A DNA stretch of 37,311 bases from contig CAYZIL010000025.1 in the NCBI GenBank assembly GCA_964478515.1, forward strand, positions 1 through 37,311. The letters are read 5' to 3'. The DNA is from HGM13233 sp964478515. GTDB taxonomy: Bacteria; Bacillota; Clostridia; Oscillospirales; Ruminococcaceae. Made by a program: the position numbers and the translations under genes. The notes beneath the pieces are model-generated. The model saw nothing but the letters and a program-made list of their open reading frames with translations. It searched no databases and was not told the origin of the DNA. This document shows, in pieces, positions 1-7,221 of this stretch. Position 1 is the first letter of the stretch. Each line of letters opens with the position of its first letter.

Positions 1-264
1 CAGCAGCAATACAGCGAACCGCAGCAACAATACGGCGCGCCGCAGCCAGGCGTCGTCAATAACTATTACAATTACGGCCGCCGCTGCGACAAGCTGACAG
101 CCGCACTGCTGTGTTTCTTTCTTGGCTTTGTCGGCGCGCACAAGTTTTACGAGGGCAAACCCGGTATGGGTATACTGTACATCTTCACCTGCGGTCTTTT
201 TTTCATCGGTTGGCTGGTGGATTTCATTACTATTCTCTGTAAGCCCAACCCGTACTTTGTCTGA
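1..264 (+). CDS. TM2 domain membrane protein, 5' end missing
   Basis: The frame is open from base 1 to a TGA at 262-264, giving 87 residues of a protein whose start lies outside the window. The visible N-terminal part is a low-complexity Q/P/Y-rich tail. It is followed by a TM2 domain: a hydrophobic helix (LLCFFLGFVGAHKFYEG), a short turn with GKPGMG, and a second helix (ILYIFTCGLFFIGWLVDFI). The GAHKFY and GW-x-x-D signatures are typical of TM2 proteins. These are small two-helix membrane proteins of poorly defined function, often with a Q/P-rich cytoplasmic tail. No partner gene is visible on this side of the contig. Confidence 0.85.
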   Translation, partial: QQQYSEPQQQYGAPQPGVVNNYYNYGRRCDKLTAALLCFFLGFVGAHKFYEGKPGMGILYIFTCGLFFIGWLVDFITILCKPNPYFV

Positions 265-286
265 GTAACACTCCGCTGAACCAACA

Positions 287-343
287 AGGTCGCGGCCAAC
301 TCCCTGTCGTCACTTGCGGCGACAGAGCGTTTGACCGCGACCT
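287..343 (+). terminator. Nested stem-loop after the TM2 gene
   Basis: An outer stem pairs 287-299 with 331-343 (AGGTCGCGG with CCGCGACCT plus a mismatched extension). An inner stem pairs 304-309 (CTGTCG) with 320-325 (CGACAG). An AT-rich stretch follows. It lies between the convergent TM2 and PAP2 genes, so it probably terminates the TM2 transcript. There is no strong T run, which limits confidence. Confidence 0.5.
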
Positions 344-380
344 GTTAAATTATTTATAGTTATTTCGCCGTCTCGGTTCT

Positions 381-1256
381 TTAAATCCTGAGCTTTTTAA
401 AGATGAGCGGCCAGACGCCCATGCCGACAAAAATAATCAGCATATAGCGCAAAAAGGCAAAAAACAGCGTCGTCGGGAAAACGGCCTTTAAGCCGAGGCG
501 CACCGCAAATAACAGCGCCACGCCGAAAACCAGCCGCAGTGCGCATTTCCACCAAACTACCCTGTCGGTGGAAAACTTTACAAAGCGGTTTTCAAACGCC
601 ACACCCGCCGCAAAGCCGCACAGCGAGCCCAGGGACTTCAGCGTGTCGTCGGTACGGGCAAATATAAAGCCGGCAACCAGCAAAATTATCGCGCCGAGCG
701 CGTACAGATAATACTTGTTTATCCGCGCATCACTGAGCAGCCGCCACAGCAGCAGCGAAAGCCCCACACCCAGCAAGCAGCCGCACAGCACGTCGCTTGG
801 CCAGTGGACGCCGAGAACGAGCCGGCTGAGCATTACCAACAGTGTCGTCACTGCCGCCAGCGCCGTCATCCAGCGTTTTTTCACCCGCAGCGCCAGCGTG
901 GTCATCAGCGACGCCGTGGTCTGCGAGTGGCCGCTGGGAAAAGAAAAGGAATATTCGTAGCCGGTAGGCGAATTGCTTACCAGCAGTTCCCGGGCCGCCG
1001 CCGCGTTAGTGTGCACGCCGCTGACGCCTATGGGGCGGGTAATGCGGAAAATATCTTTTAAAATATTGTTGGCACCCACGCCGCAAAGCACAATAAAACC
1101 GGCGCGCTCACCGAAGTCGCGGTCGACGCACCAATAGATAGCCGCAAGCAAAACAATTTGCACCGTCTCGCTGCCGAGCGCGGTAACAACCCGAAAAACA
1201 GCGTCCAACGCGTCGGAAGAAAACGTCGCCAGCCAGTGCATAATGGCAAGATCCAT
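381..1256 (-). CDS. PAP2-family membrane phosphatase
   Basis: This 291-aa multi-helix membrane protein carries the three phosphatase motifs of the PAP2/acid-phosphatase superfamily in order. Motif 1 is K-x6-RP (KDIFRITRP), motif 2 is FPSGH, and motif 3 is SR-x5-H-x3-D (SRLVLGVHWPSD). The conserved histidines of motifs 2 and 3 form the catalytic pair. Family members remove phosphate from lipid phosphates such as undecaprenyl pyrophosphate or phosphatidic acid at the membrane, and the exact substrate cannot be told here. The ATG is preceded by AAGGAG at a normal distance. A sigma-A-like promoter lies at 1287-1315. The gene follows the spoIVA terminator in the same direction but has its own promoter, so it is probably not co-transcribed with spoIVA. 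Confidence 0.9.
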   Translation of the reverse strand: MDLAIMHWLATFSSDALDAVFRVVTALGSETVQIVLLAAIYWCVDRDFGERAGFIVLCGVGANNILKDIFRITRPIGVSGVHTNAAAARELLVSNSPTGYEYSFSFPSGHSQTTASLMTTLALRVKKRWMTALAAVTTLLVMLSRLVLGVHWPSDVLCGCLLGVGLSLLLWRLLSDARINKYYLYALGAIILLVAGFIFARTDDTLKSLGSLCGFAAGVAFENRFVKFSTDRVVWWKCALRLVFGVALLFAVRLGLKAVFPTTLFFAFLRYMLIIFVGMGVWPLIFKKLRI

Positions 1257-1286
1257 TTGTTATCTCTCCTTAACGATTCTATCGCC

Positions 1287-1315
1287 ATTTTAGCATTCGG
1301 CGCCGCAATACACAA
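1287..1315 (-). promoter_or_regulatory. Sigma-A-like promoter of the PAP2 gene
   Basis: On the minus strand TTGTGT (1315-1310) and TAAAAT (1292-1287) are separated by 17 bp, upstream of the PAP2 Shine-Dalgarno sequence. Confidence 0.6.
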
Positions 1316-1365
1316 CTAACGGCGCTCGCACGGCAGCATCACGCGAAAAATTTGTTTTACAACCG

Positions 1366-1406
1366 GCAAAAAAAGCGGCCGCGCATGAGACAGCTCATGC
1401 GCGGCC
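1366..1406 (-). terminator. Terminator of the (rebuilt) sipL-spoIVA transcript
   Basis: A perfect 13-bp stem pairs 1377-1389 with 1394-1406 around the loop ACAG. On the minus strand it is followed by a run of seven T. It is a textbook intrinsic terminator just after the stop codon of the 3' piece of spoIVA, so it would end both the recombinase transcript (integrated state) and the intact spoIVA transcript (excised state). Confidence 0.9.
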
Positions 1407-1434
1407 ATAGTGTTTACAGCTGTTGCTACTTACA

Positions 1435-1710
1435 TTAAATAATAATGCATATCAACCCGCTGCAGCCGTCGTTGATAACGCGCTCAAGCGTCTGCTGCAA
1501 TTTTGCGCGCGCTTCTGCCGGCATGCGGTACAGTTTGTTTTGCAGCCCCTCGTTGACCAACTCGTTAAGAGATTTGCCGAAAATGTTGGATTGCCAAATT
1601 TCAGCGGGGTCGGACTCAAACTCGCTGAGCAAATACTTAACCAGCTCTTCCGACTGCTTTTCGCTGCCGACCACCGGAGCTATTTCGGTGTTTATTTCTG
1701 CTCGCAGCAG
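1435..1710 (-). CDS. spoIVA: SpoIVA, C-terminal segment (residues 403-493 of the split gene)
   Basis: Reading in frame from the att core, this segment encodes LLRAEINTEIAPVVG, then GSEKQSEELVKYLL, SNIFGKSLNELVNEGLQ and ends RVINDGCSGLICIII. This is the conserved C-terminal domain of stage IV sporulation protein A. The C-terminus of SpoIVA is needed for its localisation by SpoVM and for coat assembly. The segment has no promoter, no convincing ribosome site and no start matching the family's N-terminus. The first internal ATG is at 1674. It is therefore not a free-standing gene but the 3' part of spoIVA, separated from residues 1-402 (9571-10776) by the 7.86-kb element. Its codons show no frameshift or internal stop, which argues against decay. 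Confidence 0.95.
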   Translation of the reverse strand: MLRAEINTEIAPVVGSEKQSEELVKYLLSEFESDPAEIWQSNIFGKSLNELVNEGLQNKLYRMPAEARAKLQQTLERVINDGCSGLICIII

Positions 1711-1740
1711 GTGTATTTGACGCTCACAAGTGAAGTTTTG
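1689..1740 (-). other. Left attachment site (attL-like), element/spoIVA 3' junction
   Basis: This hybrid site holds the shared core GTGTATT at 1711-1717. Bases below the core are spoIVA. Bases above it are element and form one arm, at 1715-1729, of the inverted repeat seen when the element ends are joined. The arm overlaps the 3' end of the recombinase gene. By symmetry the crossover dinucleotide should be TG at 1712-1713 (CA on the minus strand). Confidence 0.85.
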
Positions 1741-3263
1741 CCGCGCCGCCGGTGCAGCGCGAAAACCACACTGCCCAGCGGCAGCGAGAAAAACGCGCGC
1801 AGCTCGGGCGCGGCGCGGTTGCCGCCGCTTTCAAAATGCGACACAAACGCGCGAATAAGCTCGGCGGTCGGCTCGGCCCGTTCGGCGAGCTCGGCGGCAA
1901 ACAGCGCGTCGACTCTCGCCGGACCGGGCAGATTTTCCGGCTGTGCCGGCGGCGGTACGTCTTCCCGCACCGCCGCCCGGCGGCCAAGCTCCTGCGCGTC
2001 AATTACGCCGGCCAGATACAGCTCGGCAAGCTTGCGTTTCAGCACGACCGGGTCGGTACGTTTTGACTCGCGGCGGCGCCGCTGTACCGCGGCGCTTTGC
2101 AGCAACGCCGCAAGGCGCTCACCGAGCCGGCCGCGCTCGTACACCAGGCGCATCGCCCAGCGCACAGCCTCGTCGAGCTCCGAGGTATATATCACCGGCG
2201 CGGTGCACTGTTGCGCGCCGCCGGCGGCATAGCGCCGGCACTGCCAGACTTCCTTTTGACTCTCGCCGCTGCGGTATACGGCGCGGTGCGCATTCTCTTG
2301 GTGTTCGCCGCACCTGACAAGCCCGCTGTAGCGGTAGCGCTCGTGATAGCCGCCGTCGGCAAGCCGGCGCTGCGAGCGGCGCTCAAGCACGTCGTTTGCG
2401 CGCTGCCACAGCTGCGCGCTGACCAGCGGCGGCACTGTTTGGGGCGACGCGTAGCAAACCCAGCGCTTGGGCGGCAGCCGCTCTATGTCCGGCAGCTTAT
2501 AATCGCGCTTGCAGGATTTGCCGCCGCAATACCAGCCTTTGTATTTTGGGTTGGTGATAATATTCTTGAGTGTACTTACAGAAAACTCGCCGCCGCTGCG
2601 GTTGTAAATGTTTTCCTGCGCCAAGCGGCGCGCCAGCGCTCTCATGCCGAGCTCGCCCTCGGCGTACAACGTGAATACTCTGCGCACCACGTCGGCCTCA
2701 CACTTGTCTACTACCAGTCGCCCACGCGCTTTTGTGTAACCCCAAATATTGTCGCTTCCCAGTACAGCGCCCTTCTCCACGGCGCGGCGAAAACCGAAAC
2801 GCACCCGCTCGGAAAGCTTGCGCACCTCGTCTTGCGCTATGCTCGCCATAATTGTCAGCCGCAGCTCGGCGTCCGGCAGCAGGGTATTAATATTGTCCGC
2901 CAAAAAATACACCCCCACCCCGCAGCCGAGCAACAGCCGGGTATACTGCAAACTGTCCAGCGTGTTTCGCGCAAAGCGGCTAATCTCCTTTGTCAGCAGC
3001 AGGTCAAAGCGGTGCTCGCGGGCGTCGGCTATCATCCGCATAAAATCCGGCCTTTTTTCGGCGTTTGTACCGCTCAGGCCCTCGTCTATGTAACCGCCAA
3101 GGTCACTCCAGACAGGGTTTTCGCCTATAAGCTTGCTGAAATATTCAAACTGCGCACCGAGCGAATGAAGCTGCTCGTCCTTGTCCGTCGACACGCGCGC
3201 ATAAAAGGCAACGCGCAGCGGCAGCGTATAAATGCTCTCACCCCTTTCAAGCCTTGTTCTCAT
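1692..3263 (-). CDS. Large serine recombinase
   Basis: This 523-aa protein has the layout of large serine recombinases. An N-terminal resolvase domain contains FYARVSTDKDEQ, with the catalytic serine in ARVS, then FDLLLTKEISRFAR. A central recombinase domain contains NIWGYTK and later ITNPKYKGWY. It is followed by a zinc-ribbon-like stretch and a charged C-terminal region. Such enzymes integrate and excise elements at short att sites without host factors. Excision usually needs a directionality factor. The zinc ribbon is atypical (CGEH where CxxC is usual, then WQC and QQC). ATG 3263 is chosen because it follows the stop of the upstream 44-aa ORF (TGAGATG), implying translational coupling. 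The last five codons and the stop lie beyond the crossover, in spoIVA DNA. This enzyme is the obvious agent of the spoIVA interruption. Confidence 0.92.
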   Translation of the reverse strand: MRTRLERGESIYTLPLRVAFYARVSTDKDEQLHSLGAQFEYFSKLIGENPVWSDLGGYIDEGLSGTNAEKRPDFMRMIADAREHRFDLLLTKEISRFARNTLDSLQYTRLLLGCGVGVYFLADNINTLLPDAELRLTIMASIAQDEVRKLSERVRFGFRRAVEKGAVLGSDNIWGYTKARGRLVVDKCEADVVRRVFTLYAEGELGMRALARRLAQENIYNRSGGEFSVSTLKNIITNPKYKGWYCGGKSCKRDYKLPDIERLPPKRWVCYASPQTVPPLVSAQLWQRANDVLERRSQRRLADGGYHERYRYSGLVRCGEHQENAHRAVYRSGESQKEVWQCRRYAAGGAQQCTAPVIYTSELDEAVRWAMRLVYERGRLGERLAALLQSAAVQRRRRESKRTDPVVLKRKLAELYLAGVIDAQELGRRAAVREDVPPPAQPENLPGPARVDALFAAELAERAEPTAELIRAFVSHFESGGNRAAPELRAFFSLPLGSVVFALHRRRGKTSLVSVKYTCCEQK

Positions 3264-3264
3264 C

Positions 3265-3399
3265 TCAAAAATGTTCGTCTTTTTCCGCCTCCTTAAGTAC
3301 CAACTCGCGTGCGCACTCCCCTGTGTCCGCGGCAATTTCGCCCCTGTCTACCAAGCGCCCTACCAGCCACAGCAGCAGCTCTTTTTCCATCTCGCTCAC
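3265..3399 (-). CDS. Small 44-aa protein coupled to the recombinase
   Basis: GTG 3399 is preceded at a good distance by a GGGGGTG ribosome site. The frame runs 44 codons, with an in-frame ATG at 3390. The product is acidic and amphipathic (MEKELLLWLVGRLVDRGE and ECARELVLKEAEKDEHF are parts of it). Its TGA is one base from the recombinase ATG, so the two are translationally coupled. I do not recognise a family. Small proteins next to large serine recombinases are sometimes directionality factors, as SprB is for SPbeta, but here that is only a positional inference. Confidence 0.65.
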   Translation of the reverse strand: MSEMEKELLLWLVGRLVDRGEIAADTGECARELVLKEAEKDEHF

Positions 3400-3579
3400 T
3401 ATTACACCCCCGTAAAATCTCTATGCGGCGGCGCGCACAAAATTCATCTGTTCGGCGCAGTCTCTCACTGCGAGTGCTGATTCAGCGCAATAAAGTAAAA
3501 ACATTATCCATTGCGGGCGGCCGCAAATTTGACTTCTTTGTGCTGATTGCCACAATTATTTACATTGCTGTAATTTAAG

Positions 3580-3646
3580 TTGACAAAACTTTCATAATGT
3601 TGTAACATCTCATAAATAGCATAAATGAATAAATGTGCTATAAAAT
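3580..3646 (+). promoter_or_regulatory. Promoter region of the transporter operon
   Basis: Two candidates are visible. TTGACA (3580-3585) has TAACAT 17 bp downstream (3603-3608). An extended -10, TGCTATAAAAT, lies at 3636-3646. Either would precede the strong AGGAGG ribosome site at 3657-3662. The AT-rich region 3541-3655 contrasts with the GC-rich genes around it. Confidence 0.55.
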
Positions 3647-3656
3647 ATGAATATTC
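3628..3656 (-). promoter_or_regulatory. Possible sigma-E-type promoter reading towards the recombinase
   Basis: On the minus strand GAATATT (3656-3650) is followed after 14 bp by CATTTATT (3635-3628). The -35 fits the sigma-E form K-M-ATATT completely. The -10 matches CATACAnT at five of seven defined positions. It would give a leader of about 220 nt before the 44-aa ORF. It overlaps the AT-rich promoter region of the transporter, so a chance match is possible. Confidence 0.35.
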
Positions 3657-3668
3657 AGGAGGAATGAA

Positions 3669-5186
3669 ATGAAAAAGCTTGTTTCTTTGCTGCTCATTGC
3701 TGCGCTGGCGGTAACTCTCGTAGCTTGCGGCGGCGGCAGCGCCAGCGGCGACGCCAATTTCCTGAAAATGGGCCTGTCCGGCTATGACGGAACATTTAAC
3801 CCGATCATGACCGACAACGTCTACGACACTTATGTCTGCGACACCATTTTCGAAGCGCTTATCAAGATGAACAGCGAGGGCGAATATGAGCCCGGCTACA
3901 TCTGCGACGGCAATTGGGACCTGTCTGATGAGAACTGCACCTATACCTTCCATCTCAATCCCAACGTCACCTTCGCAGACGGCACCCCGATGACCGCTGC
4001 GGACGTCGCGTTCACCTATACCACCATTGCCGATCCCGCCTACAACGGCCCGCGCTCCTACGCGGTTTCCGGCATGGTCGGTTACGACGCCTATGTCGCC
4101 GGCGAGACCGATACTTTCGAGGGCATTAAGGTAATTGATGACCAGACCGTTTCCTTTACCTTTGTCAGCGCCTCTCCTGCCAACATCGAGTCTTTCTCCT
4201 ACGGCATTCTCAGCAAAGACTACTATGCGTATGAAAACTGGGACGAGTTCCTGGCTCTCAACGACAAGCCCATGGGCACCGGCATCATGGCTCTTGACAG
4301 CTGGGCTGCCAAGCAGTACATCAAGCTCGTTCGCAACGAAGCTTACTGGGACGCCGACAACGCCGCCAAGATCGATGGCGTTATGATGCTTGAAGTCGCC
4401 GACGAGACCCTCGTTTCGGCCCTTTCGACCGGCGAGATTGACTTTGGCCAGCCCGCGGCCAGCGTTGACAACGTCGACGCCATCAACGCGATGGACAACG
4501 TCAGCCTTGACAGCTACCTCGGCAACGGCTACACCTTCATGTGCTTCAACTGCACACTGCCGAAACTGGCCGACGTCCGCGTGCGCCAGGCTCTGCTGTA
4601 TGCTCTGGACCGCGAGTCCTTCATTCTTGCTCAGTATGGCTCCACCGACATCGCCCGCGTCGGCCTGGCTCCGTTGAGCCCGACTTCCTGGGCGTTCCCC
4701 GATGAGAGCGAACTGAACGCTTATTCCTATGACCTCGACAAAGCCGCCGAGCTNNNNNNNNNNNNNNNNNNNNNNNNNNNNNNNNNNNNNNNNNNNNNNN
4801 NNNNNNNNNNNNNNNNNNNNNNNNNNNNNNNNNNNNNNNNNNNNNNNNNNNNNATCTACACCATGGGCTTCTCCCTTTCTGTTGACCCCGACCCGACCGG
4901 CGCTCTGTTTGACGCCGACGCCTATGTCGAGGGCGGCTTCAACGCCTCCGGCTTCCGCGATGCCCGTTCTCAGGAACTCATCGCCGAGGGCCGCAAAACA
5001 TTCGACACCGAAGAGCGCGCCGCCATCTACAAAGAGTGGGCCGCCCTTCAGAACGAGCTCGTACCGACCGTTGTTATCGCTTACAGAAGCGAAATTTGGG
5101 GCATCAACAACCGCGTACACGGCATGGACCTTGACACTTATACCGACTGGGTCGTCTGCTTGCGCAACATCACTTTGGATGCCTAA
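3669..5186 (+). CDS. Peptide-family ABC transporter substrate-binding lipoprotein (contains assembly gap)
   Basis: The product starts with a lipoprotein signal peptide, a KK-charged start and hydrophobic core ending in the lipobox LVAC. A G/S-rich linker and an extracytoplasmic family-5 solute-binding domain follow. Recognisable stretches are YDTYVCDTIFEALIKM, TFHLNPNVTFADGTPMTAADVAFT, the DVRVRQALLYALDRE block, and NNRVHGMDLDTYTDW near the end. Family members capture peptides, nickel or related solutes for Dpp/Opp-type importers. The length (505 codons as drawn) is normal. Bases 4754-4853 are N, and the frame agrees on both sides only if the gap really is 100 bases, so the middle is unverified. 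ATG 3669 has AGGAGG six bases upstream. A strong hairpin follows the gene before the permease genes. The substrate cannot be told from sequence. Confidence 0.9.
   Translation: MKKLVSLLLIAALAVTLVACGGGSASGDANFLKMGLSGYDGTFNPIMTDNVYDTYVCDTIFEALIKMNSEGEYEPGYICDGNWDLSDENCTYTFHLNPNVTFADGTPMTAADVAFTYTTIADPAYNGPRSYAVSGMVGYDAYVAGETDTFEGIKVIDDQTVSFTFVSASPANIESFSYGILSKDYYAYENWDEFLALNDKPMGTGIMALDSWAAKQYIKLVRNEAYWDADNAAKIDGVMMLEVADETLVSALSTGEIDFGQPAASVDNVDAINAMDNVSLDSYLGNGYTFMCFNCTLPKLADVRVRQALLYALDRESFILAQYGSTDIARVGLAPLSPTSWAFPDESELNAYSYDLDKAAEXXXXXXXXXXXXXXXXXXXXXXXXXXXXXXXXXXIYTMGFSLSVDPDPTGALFDADAYVEGGFNASGFRDARSQELIAEGRKTFDTEERAAIYKEWAALQNELVPTVVIAYRSEIWGINNRVHGMDLDTYTDWVVCLRNITLDA
4754..4853. other. 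Assembly gap of 100 N
   Basis: Exactly 100 unknown bases interrupt the substrate-binding-protein gene. A round 100 is a common scaffolding placeholder, so the true length of the gap, and of the element, may differ. Confidence 0.95.
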
Positions 5187-5212
5187 CTGATTTAATTACC
5201 AAACCAATGCAA

Positions 5213-5255
5213 ATGAACAAAATGCCCGATGCAAATTGTCGGGCATTTTGTTCAT
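5213..5255 (+). terminator. Hairpin between the binding-protein gene and the permease genes
   Basis: A perfect 17-bp stem pairs 5213-5229 with 5239-5255 around a 9-base loop (GAACAAAATGCCCGA pairs with its complement). There is no long T run beyond the stem. Such hairpins after solute-binding-protein genes commonly cause partial termination or protect the 3' end, so that the binding protein is made in excess over the permease. Confidence 0.75.
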
Positions 5256-5352
5256 AACAAAAGTTCGTTAATCGGAAAACAATCTGCCGGCTAATATGGC
5301 GGTTGAATTATATAATAAAGATGTAAAATAATCCACGAGGTAAGACGACGCT

Positions 5353-6315
5353 ATGAAAAACTATGTCATAAGGCGTTTGCTGCAGATAATCCCCGTCTTT
5401 CTCGGCATCCTGTTCATCCTGTTTTTTATTTTAGACAAGGCTCCCGGCGGCGCCGTGAGCAACTTGATGAACCCGAGAATGACCCCGGAACTGAAAGCGG
5501 CGCTGGAGGCGAAACTCGACCCCGACTTGCCGTTCTACACCAAGTTCTTTAACTGGATCGGCCAGGCGCTGCAAGGCAATTTCGGTTACTCTACCAAGCA
5601 CTATAAACCGGTAATGGAAGTTATTGGCGGTAATATTGGGCCTACGCTGGCGCTGTCCCTGATTGCGCTGGTGCTTTCAATGGCCATTGGCATACCAATA
5701 GGTATTATTAGCGCCACCAAACAGTATTCGGTGGCTGACGGCATTTTCACGATTCTGGCACTGGTGGGGTTGAGCTTGCCTACCTTCTTTTTCGGGCTCA
5801 TTCTAATTAAAGTGTTCAGTGTCGATCTCAACTGGTTCCCGATATTCGGCCTGCAAAACCCGCTGTATATGCCGGGCAACTTTTTGAAAATATTCGATTA
5901 CGCCTGGCATCTGGTTTTGCCTTCCATAGTGTTGGGCTGCGCCGAGGCGGCGACTTTTATGCGCTACACCCGCTCTAGCATGCTGGAGGTAATTCGCAGC
6001 GACTATATTCGCACGGCGCGCGCCAAAGGTCTGCGGGAAAAGGTTGTTATTTACCGCCACGCTTTCCGCAACGCAATGATACCAATAATCACGCTGCTCG
6101 GTTTTTCCATCCCCGGACTTATTTCCGGCGCGGTCATGACAGAAAATATTTTCTCTCTGCCCGGCGTCGGCAAACTCAGTGTTGAGGCGGTGGAAACTCG
6201 AAACTATCCGCTTATTCTCGGTATCAACGCTATTTTGACTGTTGTAACCCTGCTCGCGACGCTGATTGCCGACTTGCTCTACGCCGTTGCAGACCCGCGC
6301 ATAAAATACGAATGA
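5353..6315 (+). CDS. ABC transporter permease, DppB/OppB type
   Basis: This 320-aa inner-membrane permease has the usual N-terminus (YVIRRLLQIIPVFLGILF). It then has a periplasmic loop with LDKAPGG and LDPDLPF, and a BPD_transp_1 domain. The cytoplasmic EAA loop that contacts the ATPases is visible as SDYIRTARAKGLREKVV followed by HAFRNAMIP. It pairs with the next permease to form the channel of a peptide/nickel-family importer. The gene begins 166 bases after the binding-protein gene, beyond the hairpin. GAGGT lies rather far from the ATG, so initiation may be weak. Confidence 0.92.
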   Translation: MKNYVIRRLLQIIPVFLGILFILFFILDKAPGGAVSNLMNPRMTPELKAALEAKLDPDLPFYTKFFNWIGQALQGNFGYSTKHYKPVMEVIGGNIGPTLALSLIALVLSMAIGIPIGIISATKQYSVADGIFTILALVGLSLPTFFFGLILIKVFSVDLNWFPIFGLQNPLYMPGNFLKIFDYAWHLVLPSIVLGCAEAATFMRYTRSSMLEVIRSDYIRTARAKGLREKVVIYRHAFRNAMIPIITLLGFSIPGLISGAVMTENIFSLPGVGKLSVEAVETRNYPLILGINAILTVVTLLATLIADLLYAVADPRIKYE

Positions 6316-6328
6316 AAGGTGACAGATT

Positions 6329-7213
6329 ATGAAAGAAGCTGTTAAGAAAACCAAAGATCTGCGCCGCCATTCGTATTGGGGGCAGGTCTTTCACCGTTTG
6401 AGCCAAAACAAGTTGGCGATGGCGAGTCTTATAGTACTCGTTATTATCGTGCTCGCTTGTATCTTTGTTCCGATAATTACCGAAGTCGAAATGTACACCA
6501 TCAATATGGGCATGCGCCAGCAGGCGCCCAGCGCCCAATATCCGCTGGGTACCGACGACGTCGGCCGCGACCTATTTACCAGGTTGTTCTACGGCGGGCG
6601 TATTTCGCTGGGCGTGGCTTTGGCCGTTACGGTGCTTGAATGCATAGTCGGTGTAATTCTCGGCACAATAGCCGGCTACTTCGGCGGCGTCATCGACTCA
6701 ATAATCATGCGTGTTTCCGAAATGGTCATGTGCTTCCCATTTTTGATGATCTGCATCACATTGCAGGCCGTTTTTGGCAACAGTATTTCGACTCTTATTA
6801 TTGTGCTCGTTGCGCTGTCGTGGCCGAGTATAGCAAGAATTGTGCGCGGCCAGATTCTAACTCTGCGCGAAACCGAGTACATGGAGGCCTGCCGGGCGCT
6901 GGGCATCAGCGACTTCAGGCAGATGTTCCGTCACCTGCTGCCCAACGTGCTCGCCTACGTTATAGTTTACGGCACACTGGGTATGGCGTCGGTCATTTTG
7001 ACCGAGACCTCGCTTTCGTTCCTGGGCCTTGGCGTTTCGCCCCCCACCCCGACGTGGGGCAACATGATTCAGGCCGCCCGCGACCTTATAGTTTTGCAGG
7101 ATAAGTGGTGGTACTGGATTCCGCCCGGAGTCTGTATCTTCCTGTCCGTTATGTGCTTTAACCTTTTGGGCGACGGTTTGCGCGACGCAATCGACCCCAA
7201 ACTGCAGAAATAG
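6329..7213 (+). CDS. ABC transporter permease, DppC/OppC type
   Basis: This 294-aa permease has an OppC-type N-terminal segment (QVFHRLSQNKLAMASLIVL) and the characteristic YPLGTDDVGRDLFTRLFYGGRISL block. The transmembrane domain has its EAA loop as MEACRALGISDFRQMFRHLLPN, split here by MEAC-RALG. It ends with SFLGLGVSPPTPTWGNM, a strong signature of this subunit. It starts 13 bases after the partner permease, with AAAGGTG upstream, so the two are co-translated. Confidence 0.93.
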   Translation: MKEAVKKTKDLRRHSYWGQVFHRLSQNKLAMASLIVLVIIVLACIFVPIITEVEMYTINMGMRQQAPSAQYPLGTDDVGRDLFTRLFYGGRISLGVALAVTVLECIVGVILGTIAGYFGGVIDSIIMRVSEMVMCFPFLMICITLQAVFGNSISTLIIVLVALSWPSIARIVRGQILTLRETEYMEACRALGISDFRQMFRHLLPNVLAYVIVYGTLGMASVILTETSLSFLGLGVSPPTPTWGNMIQAARDLIVLQDKWWYWIPPGVCIFLSVMCFNLLGDGLRDAIDPKLQK

Positions 7214-7221
7214 GCGGGTGA

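Noticed and set aside
2097..3296. 399-aa plus-strand frame opposite the recombinase
   Set aside because: It is antisense to the recombinase, with no ribosome site or motif.
3504..5120. 538-aa minus-strand frame opposite the binding-protein gene
   Set aside because: It is a shadow of the binding-protein gene and runs through the N gap. It has low-complexity G/V/A composition and no domain.
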